A DNA stretch of 64,000 nt, taken from positions 372,001 to 436,000 of the forward strand of contig NW_026251709.1 of assembly GCF_025024155.1 (NCBI RefSeq). Reading direction: 5' to 3'. The notes beneath the pieces were generated by a model. It saw nothing but the letters and a program-made list of their open reading frames with translations. It searched no databases and had not been told where the DNA came from. The DNA is from Gamsiella multidivaricata. Its lineage: Eukaryota > Mortierellomycota > Mortierellomycetes > Mortierellales > Mortierellaceae. A program made the position numbers and the translations under genes. The first letter of the stretch is position 1. The number at the start of each line of letters is the position of its first letter. Positions 11,647-24,400 of this stretch are shown here, one piece after another.

Positions 11647-13784
11647 GTTCTGAAAAGAAGGATGGGGAGTAAACGGCGTCCATAGTTATAGAACTGAAAG
11701 GAAGGAGAGAAGGCATCATCGATCAAGTCGAGGCGGGTCTAAAAACAAGAAAAGCTGGTCTTTATTGATTTTTTTTTTTTTTTTGGACCCTTGTCGCGAG
11801 AAATAAACGGGACCTTTCTAGAACTACATACTTTGTATAATAATTAAAAAAAACAAAAGTAATGACGCGCCGTTACTTGCTTGCGGTTCGATACATACAT
11901 CTCTGTGGAGGAGTGAAGGTCCAGACTTTCAAAGAACGAGCTTTTGTTTTCTAATCCAAGGGAGGGGTCTCCAATTGCGCGGCCGTTGCAAGCACATAAT
12001 AATACACGTGGCGTGCCTGCAGGCAGCAAACACGCTTCACCTTGGATTGCGTGGCCAAGTCTCATTATTAATCATTCGAATACGCAGTTTACACCTCTGC
12101 GCCCAATCATACCGGTTACCAAGCCCTCTCTGGCAACATAATTATCCCCTTAGTCTCCTGTGGCACCTGCGAACGTGCTCGGTGTACACCGGATGGCATG
12201 GCCACGCGCTTCGTTTGAACACCAACCCTTCAACTACCCCTTTCCCCTTGGTTTCTCCGCAAGGCGTCAGTCGTGCTCTTGCCAAATCGGGTCATCAATT
12301 GCTCTGCGTCGTTTTAAACGCAAGCGGAAAAAGATACAGCACTTTTGCCGGCCCGATAAGGTGGTCCTCAGGCGGGTTTGTCTAAATGAGTTGTTTTTTT
12401 TTGTTTTTTTTTCCCGTCTGTGGGTCCTGCCGGCGAAGCACCTTGCGATGATCTGCCTATTTCTCGGGTCCGGTCCGTGTGATAATGAAACGGTCATCGC
12501 TCGGACTCAATAGAGACATCATCGAACCCTCACAATCGCCCTTGCCCCATTCATTTCTCTATCGTCATCTCTCCGTCCCCTCCCCCCTCTCCCCCTCCTC
12601 TCTCTTCATCTCGTAACTATCTAGCGGAATCGCATGTCTCTATATGATAGACTGCACACTAGAGCCAGCGAACCCCCCCTTCATTCTCTTTCTTTCTTTT
12701 GCTGCTAACACTATGTCTAAACATCAATTGGGACCGCTACCCAGTCGTGCTCCAGATGATCTCTTAAGAATAAAAGCCTCTTCTCCCCTCCCCCCCTGGT
12801 ATTTCATAGAAAACATCAGCTAAGACGATGAGGAGAGATGCTCTGTGAACCAATTTAAACGTTTTCACGTAATGCCGCAGTATACGGTAAAATGTAATAA
12901 AAAAATATATTGCATATAAATGAAAAGTTCCCAGGCGATCATGTATACATTGCGCTTGCTTGCCCTTCCTTAGGCTATGACGGCGAGGTCACGGCCCCCC
13001 TCCCCCCGCGATAGTCGAAGGTGTCTTACACGGTCGACATAGACAGTAGAGATAAAGAAATAGTCTAGTGCATAGAGTGCATGGTGTCTGTGATGATGGG
13101 CTGTTGGGCCCTCCATCCCTCTCCATAGTGTTGCGATGTTTTTTCCGGGGGAAGGGTGCGCACAATCATCCTACACTAATTGCCATAAGGAGTAGTTGAC
13201 GCTTTACATAGCTGATTTGATGGGCTTTGCGATACGTGAACGCGTAGACTATCTTCCTAGGAGACTTTGATAGATGCCACTTAGTTGACCCTGCTTTTTC
13301 TTTTAAAAAAAAAAAATAACTGTCTCCTAGACCTCATGGGCTTCCTATCATACTCCGAGGAGATGAGGCGCAATGGATGGGTTCTCCTAGAGGACAGGCA
13401 TTATGGACACATGGACATAGCCTGACTCGAACTGCTGTATGTTATGGATGTGTTTTCTCACTCCTGCTTTTTTTTTTTTTTCTTCTTTTTTTTTTTGAAA
13501 CGACCTTGGCTCTTGGCCCCGATGGGTCACATTACCATCGTGAACTCTCCCTTATCGGCGGCTCTCATCGATCCTACATATATTTTTCATAGGCAGCCAA
13601 AGAAAGGAGGGATGGATGGACCCGTGTACAACAAGAGACAGCAGCAACAGAAAAAAAAAAACTCACAAGGGTGAGCTTTGCTCAGGGACAGTTGGAACAG
13701 TGGCCCATCCAACAACAATGTCGCGGAGCGATGAAACGGAATAGGTTGGGAAGAAGGAGGCGTGCAGGGTAGATGCATTGCTAT

Positions 13785-13786
<2 letters not shown>

Positions 13787-13817
<31 letters not shown>
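13787..13817. repeat. Poly-A run (31 nt)
   Basis: A31 in the gene-poor region, followed closely by further short A-rich runs. Confidence 0.9.
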
Positions 13818-13818
<1 letters not shown>

Positions 13819-14112
13819 ACGAAAAACCAGAAAAGCAGCGACAAACTTGACAACGGGGTATGACTGTAAAGAAAAGAATGAAAAATGCAGGTCGCCAAAC
13901 CCCTGTGAGCATGATCATTTTCTGTTGCATGCTCAGAAAAAAAGAAAAAAAAGGCGTCTCTCCCACCTCTAATTCGATGCATGTCCTGGAGTCAGGATTG
14001 GTGCATGGTGCAATAGACCATCTATTTTTCTATTGTGTGTTTGTGTTGTTTTGTCCAGAATTCATGCAAACCATAATGGAGAGCACCAAACACGCTGGCT
14101 CCTAATCTCTCA

Positions 14113-14161
14113 TGGTCAATGGTCGATGGTCAATGGTCAATGGTCGATGCTCGATGCTCGA
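14113..14161. repeat. Heptamer tandem repeat (ATGGTCR), about 7 units
   Basis: Seven head-to-tail 7-mers: ATGGTCA or ATGGTCG, with the last two changed to ATGCTCG. A partial unit follows. Confidence 0.85.
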
Positions 14162-14669
14162 TAATGACTATATAGACTATCTTTCATGGACTGGCTCTCT
14201 GGATTAAAATGACCGATAGGCGGATGATTCATCGTCTATGGTCCAGCTCGAATGACCTTTGGTCTCTGGATGTTGTATATTTGTAAAACGCGAAAAAGGC
14301 CTGGGTCCGGTCAGTCGCGTTTTCTTGTGGCACGTAGGAGACGGCTAGAACACAAAGGGAAGCATGACTCCCGAGGTCTTGGTACAGGTACAAAGAAGGA
14401 GGTACTGGCACCAGAACCGACCATCTACACCATTCGATTGACCATCGTTTCTTTCCAAAATATCTCGAACAGGTCTGCGACACAAGCCTTTGTCTGTTCA
14501 TGCCCGACCTGTTACTAACCAGGGCCATCTCACGTAACTATCGATCGCAGGCGATAGACCAGCATCTTGGGCTAGTCTAGGCCAACGAGTTCTGGCCTGA
14601 CTGTCTGTTTCGGTGTACTGACACCAGATATTCTCGAACAATCATTTAACCACCGAAAGACACTCAAGG

Positions 14670-15690
14670 CCTACGCTAATTGAACGAGCCTGCTGTTCAA
14701 GGACCATATCTTTGAATCTTCGACTTGTGGGATAACGTTTGCATAATACAGGCGTTCTGGAGCCCTTATCAATTGGCCTATGAAGGGCAGTGAACGCTTG
14801 AACGCAACTACAGTTTTTAAAAACGATGAGACCCGTTCCATTAACTACGCTAAAGCTCGACCTCTCAAACCTGTCCTTTCGTCACTATGAAACCCCCTGG
14901 GGCCCCATAGGTGATTGCACCTCTGTGATTCAGAACTCTTCCAATCAAATAGTCGCTCCGAATGGGAATGGCCGCCGAAAGTCCATCTCGGGACGCCTAG
15001 CGCCTATCAATTGTGCGTCGAGAACCACCTGTGAGCAGCGGTAATTGACCGAAGGCTGTGGTCTCCGACTCTTGTCATTTAGCCATCGTAAGATACATGG
15101 AACATTCTATAATTGAACACCAGTGTCGGTTTCCCACAAACTCAAACTTCAATCAATTAACCCACCATAATACAGCCTCTAGTAGCGGTAATTGAACGAA
15201 GCGGTGCTGCTCGGTCGCCCATAGGTTCTTCCCATGAGGTTTATCCATCAACAAGACTACGTCGTTAGGTGTCTATGAACTGATAATCAAATAGAGAGAG
15301 CGGAACGGCTACAAACAGTGGTAATTGCATGTGTTTAGATTCCCAAACTTCTGTCAATTGTCATCTCGAGACAGTCATTCGAGATTGATAATTGCATGAT
15401 GGGCGCAGACCTTGACCCGAAAGTTTACTTGGCAATTGCGGAAGTGGGATAGCCGAAGCGGCGAAAGGTTAGGCCCACGTTTATACATAAAAGGAAATGC
15501 TAGGTAGAAAATCAAAATGAGTAAGCAAAAAAGAAAACACGCTCAGGGTCGACAAACCTCGTCATTTTCAATTGATCATGCGTGCGCGGTTGTCTACTAC
15601 TGTACTCCTTGAAGCGCGCCAGGTAGAGCTTGTGTGCCTTGATCTAGCCGGGATGGGGACAATAAAAAGTTCGAAAAGCAATTCGCGTAT
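14670..15690. other. AATTG-dense non-coding stretch
   Basis: More than ten AATTG words occur at roughly 30-150-nt spacing, often within TAATTGAAC or CAATTG. Two ~20-bp near-copies with the core GCGGTAATTGAMCGAAG lie near 15036 and 15182. There is no ORF and few homopolymers, unlike the surrounding DNA. Confidence 0.45.
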
Positions 15691-16340
15691 TTCAGGGTCA
15701 CACTGAGGAGTCGACCATGAGATGCACCATAGCTGCGATACACGTAACAGGACATATTCTACACTGCTCGCTTGTTAACAATGAACATCCGTGGTATTAA
15801 CTGATGCATATACTCCTGTTCATCTCTCCTGCTTTTTCAGCGCGCGTCTCACAGACGTGTGCGAGTGAGAAAGTAGAGTCTGCCCAGAGCAAAAGAACAC
15901 AGGACGATCGGTCTATGTGGTCCTTTCTTAAATCCGGGTTCGGTAGCTACACTTTAGGATATCGGAGCATTTTTTTCCACAGCTGCAGCATGCCACGATT
16001 CAATCGACACGTTCCTGTCTGCTCTTGTGTCCATGTTATTCTCCTTACAATGGAAATATGTTTTGGATCGCACGAAACTGGTTTATGTCGCTTCTTCAGC
16101 ATACCCCCCTCCTTCCCCCCTCCTCCCCCCTCCTCCCCCCCCTCTTCCTTCCCCCTCCCCTGCCTGCGTGTCCCACAACCATTATGCCATGGATCCCACC
16201 CACTGCGTCAAGTAGGGGGAACACTGGTGTGACTGAGAGTTGTGAGAGGCAATGGATGGGACAGACAAAAAATAGAACCAGGCACGCATGCGTTCGGTTC
16301 ATGCATTCACTTCCCAGGGGTCTTCTTGGTGAACGGGCTA

Positions 16341-16380
16341 TCCAACGTCCTATAGCCCGGTCCAACGCCCTATAGCCCGG
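16341..16380. repeat. Tandem duplication of a 20-bp unit
   Basis: TCCAACGTCCTATAGCCCGG and a copy with one T-to-C change lie head to tail. Confidence 0.9.
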
Positions 16381-17300
16381 TCATGGGCACATGTCGTGGG
16401 ATATAAATACCATGACTGAGTGATAGAGATCAGGGCGTTCATTTACCTGATGTCGTTTCCATTTATTAGTATTTGCTATTTACAGCAATTCTGGTAACCA
16501 GGCCAAGAAAACATGTATCCCTCCCACAGCCGAGAAGGAAAAAAAAACAACCAGGGACTCGGCTCCAATTCAGGGCAATTATTCATGAACGCACAAAAGG
16601 ACATGTTTATAAAAAAAAAAAATGCAATGTTCTATTTGAGCCATAGTGATAATTGCTATATTTGTCGCCAATGAAGCGTGGAAGTGCACTCGCCATGATT
16701 GCCCAGTTCGATACCATGTCTTGGCCGCAGCCCGTTTTCCTTTTTTTCCCTCATTGTTTGCGGATTAAAGTAGCACAATGGACCAGATGGAGAATAGATT
16801 TTGTTGTCGGCTCAGGAAAAAATAATTGAGCACCAAAGAAAAAGGGGATTCAATCGAAGGCGAGAGGTTTTTGTCGTTCTGCCTACCCAGCCTTCGATCG
16901 CCTTTGTTTTTTGCCGAGGAGGACTTGCTTCTGGGCAAACATCAATTCTCTCGAGTGGCACGGGTGCATTCTGTACGTTCGACCCAAGATCGAGAGCTGG
17001 TCGAGAGAGAATGCGGTCGACTTTTGACTCTTGACCCTTGAGCAGTTTAGTGGACTGCAGGAACGGAAAAGAATGAACACGGCAGTGAGGGAGCAGTGGC
17101 GATGAGGCATGGTGTGGATATAATGCAAGAGACAGTCGGTATTTTGCCTACTGACAACGAAGAAATGAACGGGAGCGAGTGGGGATGGGAAGGCGTGTTG
17201 TCAAACGAGAGAGGATGGGGCTGCGCGTCAAACGAGCGCGGGCATGGTCGAGTCAGTTGATGTGGCGGTCCTCAGTGGACGGTATTGTAAAGATTTCGCT

Positions 17301-17436
17301 CAATTCATTCCAACTAAAGGGCCCTTTTGAATACTCGAGTTCAATTGAATGCAATTGAGTGCGAATAAAGGGCTGCGGACGGAACGCGTCCTTTTGCCGG
17401 AGCAATTGACCTCCTTTTGTTTATCCCAATTCATTC
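17301..17436 (+). promoter_or_regulatory. Repeated CAATTCATTC/GAATGCAATTG motifs upstream of the response regulator
   Basis: CAATTCATTC occurs at 17301-17310 and 17427-17436. A related palindromic form (TCAATTGAATGCAATTGAG) lies at 17341-17359, and another CAATTG at 17403. All sit 35-170 bp before a TATA box. This looks like a cluster of transcription-factor sites; the factor is unknown. Confidence 0.4.
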
Positions 17437-17469
17437 GCCCTATTGAGTCCTGCCAAGCACCTTCAACAG

Positions 17470-17476
17470 TATAAAA
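17470..17476 (+). promoter_or_regulatory. TATA box for the response-regulator gene
   Basis: TATAAAA followed by GGGCGG and a C/T-rich leader, 250 bp before the chosen start codon. Confidence 0.55.
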
Positions 17477-17719
17477 GGGCGGATTGTCCCCCCATCCTCT
17501 CAGTTTTTCTCCTCATTTTTTTTACTATCTTTCCAGCCCTAATACACACGTCTGTCTCTGAAAGCTTTGCACCCGTACCACGCACTTGCACACCTGCCCA
17601 CCATTCTCTCCTCCAGGAACCATCCCCACCTCCTCGCCTCGAAAGCACCCCGCATTACCACCATAACTCCCACGCACCTCTCGCAAACCCAGCACCAGCA
17701 CCGCCAGCACCCATCTACC

Positions 17720-18409
17720 ATGCTTTGTTCCCTCATCCGTAAAATGTGTTCTACAACTCCAACTAGTCTCCTCCAGGAACAGCAGCTACAGAAAACCACC
17801 GCCTACCTTAACAAAGCCCTCGCCAGCATGTCTTCGCACTCTTGTCTCGCGGCCTTCGAGCCCTCCACCTCGTCTCCTTCCCTTGCGGCCTTCGACCCCC
17901 CCACCTCGCCTCCTTCGCCCGCTATGAGCATGCAGAGCATCAACGGCGACGACTTTGACGACCATGAGCACCAGCAGCCTCGCAAGATCAAGGTCATGAT
18001 CATCGACGACAACACCATCAACCTGTCTATCCTCTCGCGCCTACTCAGCAAGCACTTCGCAGACACGATCCAGCTCGCCTCTGTCCATAATTCGGGTCTC
18101 TCCGCCCTTGACCAGCTCACCAAGGACAAGGTCGACCTCATCCTCATGGACATCGATATGCCCGGACTCTCTGGTGTCGAGACCACGACCGCGATCCGCA
18201 ACAACAACTCCCATACCCAGCACTCGATCTTGGAGCAGAACAAGAATGTCCCAATCATCGCCGTCACAACCTCCGATGGTGAGGAGCAGCGCGAGCTCTA
18301 CCGCCAGGTTGGCATGTCCGGCTGCGTCTCCAAGCCCATTAACATCTCCAAGCTGCGCATGGCTATCGAGGAGGCCATGAAGACCGTTCCAACCGTCGCC
18401 ACAGGTTGA
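17720..18409 (+). CDS. Stand-alone response regulator (receiver-domain protein)
   Basis: Intronless, 229 residues from the ATG at 17720 (context ACCATGC). An in-frame ATG at 17567 would add 51 His/Pro-rich residues and is less likely. Residues 1-90 are Ser/Thr/Pro-rich with a duplicated SPSLAAFDPPTSPPSP-like stretch. A CheY-type receiver fills the rest: the acidic pair Asp96-Asp97, phospho-acceptor Asp144 in LMDIDMPG, Thr183 and Lys205 (SKPI). No DNA-binding or kinase domain is attached. The receiver resembles those of fungal Srr1/Mcs4/Ssk1-type proteins, which end His-Asp phosphorelays in stress signalling; the exact pathway is inference. The promoter carries a TATA box and a cluster of repeated AATTC/AATTG motifs. 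Confidence 0.92.
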   Translation: MLCSLIRKMCSTTPTSLLQEQQLQKTTAYLNKALASMSSHSCLAAFEPSTSSPSLAAFDPPTSPPSPAMSMQSINGDDFDDHEHQQPRKIKVMIIDDNTINLSILSRLLSKHFADTIQLASVHNSGLSALDQLTKDKVDLILMDIDMPGLSGVETTTAIRNNNSHTQHSILEQNKNVPIIAVTTSDGEEQRELYRQVGMSGCVSKPINISKLRMAIEEAMKTVPTVATG

Positions 18410-21400
18410 TCCCTCGGCCCCCGTCCTCTCTTTTTAAATACCACATCCCAAAAAAATTTTGCTATTTTCGCAACGCAATTTTCTGCCTTTTTTTTGACAC
18501 CCCCCCCCCCCCCCCCTCCAGCACAAGGCGTTTGTGCCTACTCGACAGCACCACGAGGAACTCCTCCTCCTTTTGTTCGTCGAGTCAATCTCATCGCGAG
18601 AATGGGCCGTCTTCTTTCTGGGGCAGAACGACCACTTAAGGTCTTCTCGATGCAGTTTTTCTTCTCTTCGCCCAATCAGCCAAGTAACAAAAAGAAAAAA
18701 ATTAATGCACCCCCACCCAACCCCACCCCACCCCCTTTGGTGTTCGATATTGCATCCTCTTTTATCCTATAAACACCTTCCTACCGGTAGAGGTCTTCCT
18801 CTTTGTAGATATAGATACCCGCCTTTTTTTATATACCCTCAATTAGTTCAACAGCAACAGCTGAAAAATAAATATGATGATAACAAAAAAAACCTGCTAT
18901 TGTAACTGTGCACGATTGATATGTTCAAATGTCCAAACGTCTTCAATGGCACGCAAGGCGCATGCTCTCTATACAGCTCTCTCCCCCTCTTTTGACCACA
19001 ACCATGGAAGATAAGACCAATGAAGCTCCTGTTTTCACCCCCACCTTTGCAGAGCACTTTGATAGGGCCAGGAATAATGGTCCCTTAACAGCTCTATAGC
19101 GAACCGGGCATTTTTACTGTTGTTCACGGAGCAGAGGGCAGTGTTGATCAAGGAGAGTCGCCATAGCCCTCAACGCTTGGCTAATATCCAGTCGGATGCT
19201 TGTTGGCGTGGATTGCAGATGACCAAGAGTCAGTGCTGCTGCTTCCAATGCCGTTCTCTCGGTCCAAATTAGCCGTAGTCATACCATGAGGTTCTCTTTA
19301 TTGTTGGAATAAAATAAATTGCTTGGCACCTAAGCCCAACGTGTCCAAACACGAGTCGCCCTCACGCTTTGCCCGGCTGTAGCACGTTTTGAATAATTTT
19401 TTTTTTTAATTATATATTAGGAGCAGTCTGGACATTCCAAAAGACCTCGATCGCAGACGTGTGTGCTCAATTGTCAATTGTCAGCAAGAAAGAGAGCAAG
19501 AAGGCGAGAGAAGGAGAAGCAGGTGTATGCGTGTGTGAAACCTTCTGTCGGTCGCGCAAAAGCGCTACACAGCCAAGACAACCGGCATATCCTTTCCGAG
19601 GAGGGTTTTTTTATGCCGTGGACAAGGATCGATCGCGGCCAAGACAAGGCAACATGGGTCATGCATTTAGGAGCAGAAGGTGGTACGGCCGCAGTACCAA
19701 TTGCTGGCCCCCTCCCCTCTCCCTCAATAGTTGAGTACCCCTCCTTTTTTTTTTTTTTTTTTTTTATTAACATAAATCCCCATGAGCACTAGTTGAGTAC
19801 CCCTCCTTAGGTGTTCCTTTTCTTTATTCGCTGGCCTCGGGTTGCTTCGCCTCCCTGCCGTTTTTGTCAAGCCGGCGGGGCGCAACTATCCATCGGAAAC
19901 TGCGCATAACAATCCTGGGTGGTCAGTCACCGTGAGCAGTTACTTATTTGCCATTGCAGTCACTGGCTTGGTCCATTCAAAACAAAGCTCCAGTCTGATT
20001 TTATTATATTATACACCCCACCTGTAAAGCGCAGACGGACGTGCCGCAGAATCCAGGGGGGGAGGGGGATAGAAGGCGTATGCACAGTGCATGCATAGTA
20101 GACTTATGCGGAGAGAAGAGAGGCAGTGTCCCTTGGGCGATAACAAGAACCTGCGGACGTGGTGTGATCTGAGAGCTGAAACGATAAAAAAGCGACGCAG
20201 CTGGCTGAATTTGTCAGACGGCGCTGTATTTTTTTTTTTGGTGAGCGATGGCAATGGCGGCGAATGGATACGACGCTTCGACTACCGCTTTTTTTTTTTT
20301 TTTTTTGGTCAGTCCTTATTTCCTAGGTCAGCAGAATGACCATGAGGATGTCTACCTTATTTTTTTTTAAAGAAAAAAATAGGGTGGACTAGAGCAGGAG
20401 AGCGTACTATGCTGCCTAGAGATCACTTGGTTTGGGGGGAGGGGATGGGAGGAGTGAAAGTTCTACTGGTCGATCATCCACAGGACCGAGGCAGTGGGCA
20501 ACCATCAGGGGGTCCAAAGAAAAAAGTAAACACCCCAGACCTTGTATCTCCCTCGTGGCGAAGAGGGAGATTCAAGTTCTGGATTCGGATTGCTTCCTCG
20601 TAGACTCTTTGACATCTCTGCCATGTGGCACCTTTTCTGGTTTTTTTTTTCCTCCACGGGGGGGTTTTTTTTGCTGAATGTACCTTTTTGTTTGTTGCAG
20701 CTAGGCTTTTACATGTAAAAAGGTTCTGACAAAGCGACGCATGCATTCATCGGGACATTCCTTTGAATGCCATGAGGAGATTGAAATCGATTACATCTTT
20801 TTTTATTATTTTTTTGGCGCGAAAAAAAAAAAATGCTCAAGGTTGGAGTAATAAGGGTCTACATCTGATGTCTGTTTTCGTGTTGTTTTGGTTAGCTCGT
20901 GAGGACTACAAGGGTGGAGGTGAGTCAAAGAGGGAAACAAAAGCGACCCTCTCTGTTGCGCAAAGAGAATATCAAAAAAAAAAGCCTTACATCTCGAGCT
21001 GTACCTTTTGATCCGCACCCATCCTCCCCTCCTCTCTCTATTGTTACATACCGCATGGCGGCTACATTAGCATCTGGGAACAAAAAAAAAAAAAGAAGAA
21101 GGAGAAGAGAAGAATAGCCTAGATGTCTCTACCACCCTTCACGGGTGAGGATCATTTCGATCCACGAGTGAGGAGTGAGGAGGAGAACCAAAAGTGAAAT
21201 ATTGAGGGCGGTACCCAATTTGCTGAACATGAAAATATCAATAAACCCGAGAGCCGTGTCTTTATAAGAGGACCGTAATCACACCCGAGGAAACCAGAGT
21301 TTTTTACACGCGACAAATTCCCAAAAAAAGACCTAGTTCTCGCTTGACCCCAACACATGTAGAAAAAAAGGCCGCCAAGGCTCAATCGGGACTTCCTTGG

Positions 21401-24400
21401 GGGAGGAGGTGTGCTGGACAAGACTGGCTTGAATACAATAGAGCAAAAAAAATTCTTTGCATGATTTACGTCTCCGCTAGAAAAAGTTCTGTTTTGTTCA
21501 CAACAACAATAAAAAAACATAAAAAACGTGGCAAACTTTAATCCGAACCCGTCTGTTGGTGCTATATTTTCCCTTGAGCCACCGTTACGAAAAAAACTGC
21601 CGAGCGCTTTTTTTTTATTTATTTTCCTTTTTTTCAGCTGCGTGATTGGTACTCTCTCTCCAGTAACCGAGGCTGGACTGGGAGGTGGGAGACATATGGC
21701 ACGGCCCGGCGCGCGATTTCTCCCTTGTGCTTTCAGCGGTATATATTTTCAATAGACGAGAGCCGCGGTTCTCCTCTTCCTCTTCTTCTTCCGATTCAAC
21801 CTCAGCTTTTATATTGGGATAAACGAAAATTTTCCTCTTTCCGGAACGTGTATATGTGTGTGTACATAACTCGAGTCATAATTTTTTTTTTTTCTTTTTT
21901 GGTGTTGTTGAGCAACAACGGCCTGTTATTCAAGGCACATGAAAAAAAAAAAAAGTCCAACAACTAGAAGTTATGACCATATCCAGGAGAGGGGATCCTT
22001 CGGTTGACGACCTTCTTCTGGATCCTTTGTTCGTGGAACGATAAGGGAGAGTTCGCGAATTCCTCCTTGTACAGAGCCATTCGTGTTGAGTACAAAAAAA
22101 AAAAAAAGATCCTACAATCCCCCAAGCTCGGGATTTTCGAAACCACACATCACCATTGGTTCGATTTGTGTCCGCTGCATCAATCGCCAGGTTCGCGTTT
22201 TCTCCTGAAATTTGTTCCTCCCTCAATCCCCGTCATCATCCCTTCCCTTCCTCTCCATACACCGTCCATCTCTATCTATCGCTCAGTAAAGTGTGTTTTG
22301 GCCTTTTTGTCCGAAATGGTCCAGACTGGTCATCACACGTTGCATACCTTTCTTTTGTTGTGGAGTAGACCTATCATCTTTATTGTTGGTGTACAACTCT
22401 CTCCTTGCTTTTGTTCTAGTTGCTTCGATCCGGCTCTGAGACAGAGCCGCATAAGTTGTTGATACTAAACGCCGACCGAGCAGTAGTATGACCACTCCAA
22501 AAAAAAAAAAGAGGGTCATTCAACGATCCACTCATGACGCGTTACTTTTTTTTTATTACTTGGGTATCGGATAAGGATGGTCCAGAATTTGTACAAACGA
22601 ACCTAGAGACGAGTCGAGGCGAACCATGTACCGTTCCCCGCGGTCGCTGTGTGCGCATGTATGCATATGTGTACTGCAAGGGACAAACAAACATCATCAT
22701 GTCGTGCATACGACCATTCGTCCAAAGTTCTCTCTAGTAGGGAGGGAGGGGGGTTTGGTCAGCCTGGCCCGATATTCCAAAAATTCAGCCACACCAACAC
22801 CATTCGCGGAAACGCCATGGGCGTAAATAAGGCCATGCATATCTTGGCCGAACAAAAAAAAAAATATCCTAAGGAACGGAGTTCACAGGCCGATCGATCG
22901 ACACAAAAAAAATAGGCATTACCTGCTTTGCCCTTGTATTTTTAGAATGCAAGACAGCAAGGCAGCAAGACGGTAAGACAGCCCCAGGATCTGGGGTGGC
23001 GATGGACAAAATTCTTATGCTAGACTACATTTAGCAAAAATAAAAGAGAGGGACAGGTTCATACCAGAAAATGTTTATTATTTTAAGACGGGGGTGGTGC
23101 AATCAGGACGGAATTATCTTTGCCACAGAGAATGAAAAAGAAATGGTGGAAGTGGTTTAGAGAACACTTGAGAATTGTCTAGACAATCAACATGTGAGGA
23201 AGTTTTGCATTAAATGGCCGTCGAATGCATACGCCTCCTCCCAGCCATTGCAAGTCGTACAAGAGGACCTTTGTTGTTTATTCCGACGATAAATGGCGAT
23301 TCTGCCGTTTTTTTTTTTTTTTTTTGCGGTGCAGTTGTCGATTCCGTGCCACTCTTGCTTTGATGTTGTGGTGTTGTTCTCCCAGAATGCTGCATGAAGT
23401 CCTTGCTTGCCTTCTCCGCCCCTGAACGAATAAAAGTTGTTTTCTTATCGCTGGTTGCTGGGTGGTTCGTTGCCGTCAATCAAAAAAAAAAGGCAGAGGC
23501 GCGACTACTGTAGACGCACGTTGGTGCAGGCGTCTGCTGAATGCCAGAATTAGAAGTAATCCAATGGTGGGCGAAGTGGTTTTTTTTGACGACCGAAACG
23601 AAAAAAGAATTCTTTTTCTTTCTCTATTCGTTCTAGAAATAAGGGGGGGCTCTCATTTCCCTTCATCTCCTCTCTCTCTCTCTCTCGTTCTCTTTTTTTT
23701 CGCTCTCTCTTATCTGAGTCCATCCAAGACCGTCCCCCCGTTGTGTGCTATCTTATTTCTCCGCTCGAGAAGGAGAAGGAGAGGGGAAAGGAAAGGCGAC
23801 TGAACCACAGGGGAGGATTTGGTAACGAATGGTTGAAATTCACGACTGTTGCGCCTAGCGTTTCTGTGAATTAGCGCAACAGCGCTGTAGTCCCGCGATG
23901 AGTCGACTTGTATGCTTTTGGGTTTGAAGCCCGAGGGTCGCCAAGAGAAAAGCCCGTTTGAGTCAAATGAGACATTTCCAAAGAAGGGTCGACGACAGAA
24001 CAGTCGAGAGTTCTGTTCCTTTCTAATTCTTCTTAGTGCGGCGGTGCAGGCAAACAGGAAACTCAATTGCTCTTAGTCTTCTGCGTGTGTGATTTTTCTA
24101 TCCTCTGCGCACACAACTCTCTGTCCCTCTCTCCGCAGTTCACGGGAAAAAAGAAAGCCCCCTCCCCAAATAGACTAATAGTTGCGTCTATCCACAGTGT
24201 CCCTTGAGCTGGACTATTACCTCAGTTGACTCCCTGGTCCTGTCTGTCCATTGGTCTCTGTCTCTGTCCCTGGTGCCCTCGCACAGACATGGGCTCAAAA
24301 TTTAGGGCTAAATTGAAACGGCCATTCCTTCGACTCCTCAAGCGAACCAATCACAAGTGGCAGGGCCTAGCGTGTGGTGCTTTTTTTTTTTTTTACTGAG

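Larger units (their letters stand above)
11647..17719. other. 6-kb gene-poor region before the response regulator
   Basis: No convincing CDS, tRNA or rRNA was seen. Contents: T/A runs (13787-13817 is A31), a heptamer tandem repeat (14113-14161), a stretch dense in AATTG words (14670-15690), a C/T-rich block (16105-16160), a 20-bp tandem pair (16341-16380), and the response-regulator promoter with repeated CAATTCATTC-type words (17300-17436). Confidence 0.5.

Noticed and set aside
12820..12860. Possible C/D-box snoRNA
   Set aside because: The C box is imperfect (CGATGA) and no D box or terminal stem was found.
23710..24066. 118-codon minus-strand ORF in the gene desert
   Set aside because: No signal peptide, domain or supporting promoter; Arg/Ser/Phe-rich composition fits chance.
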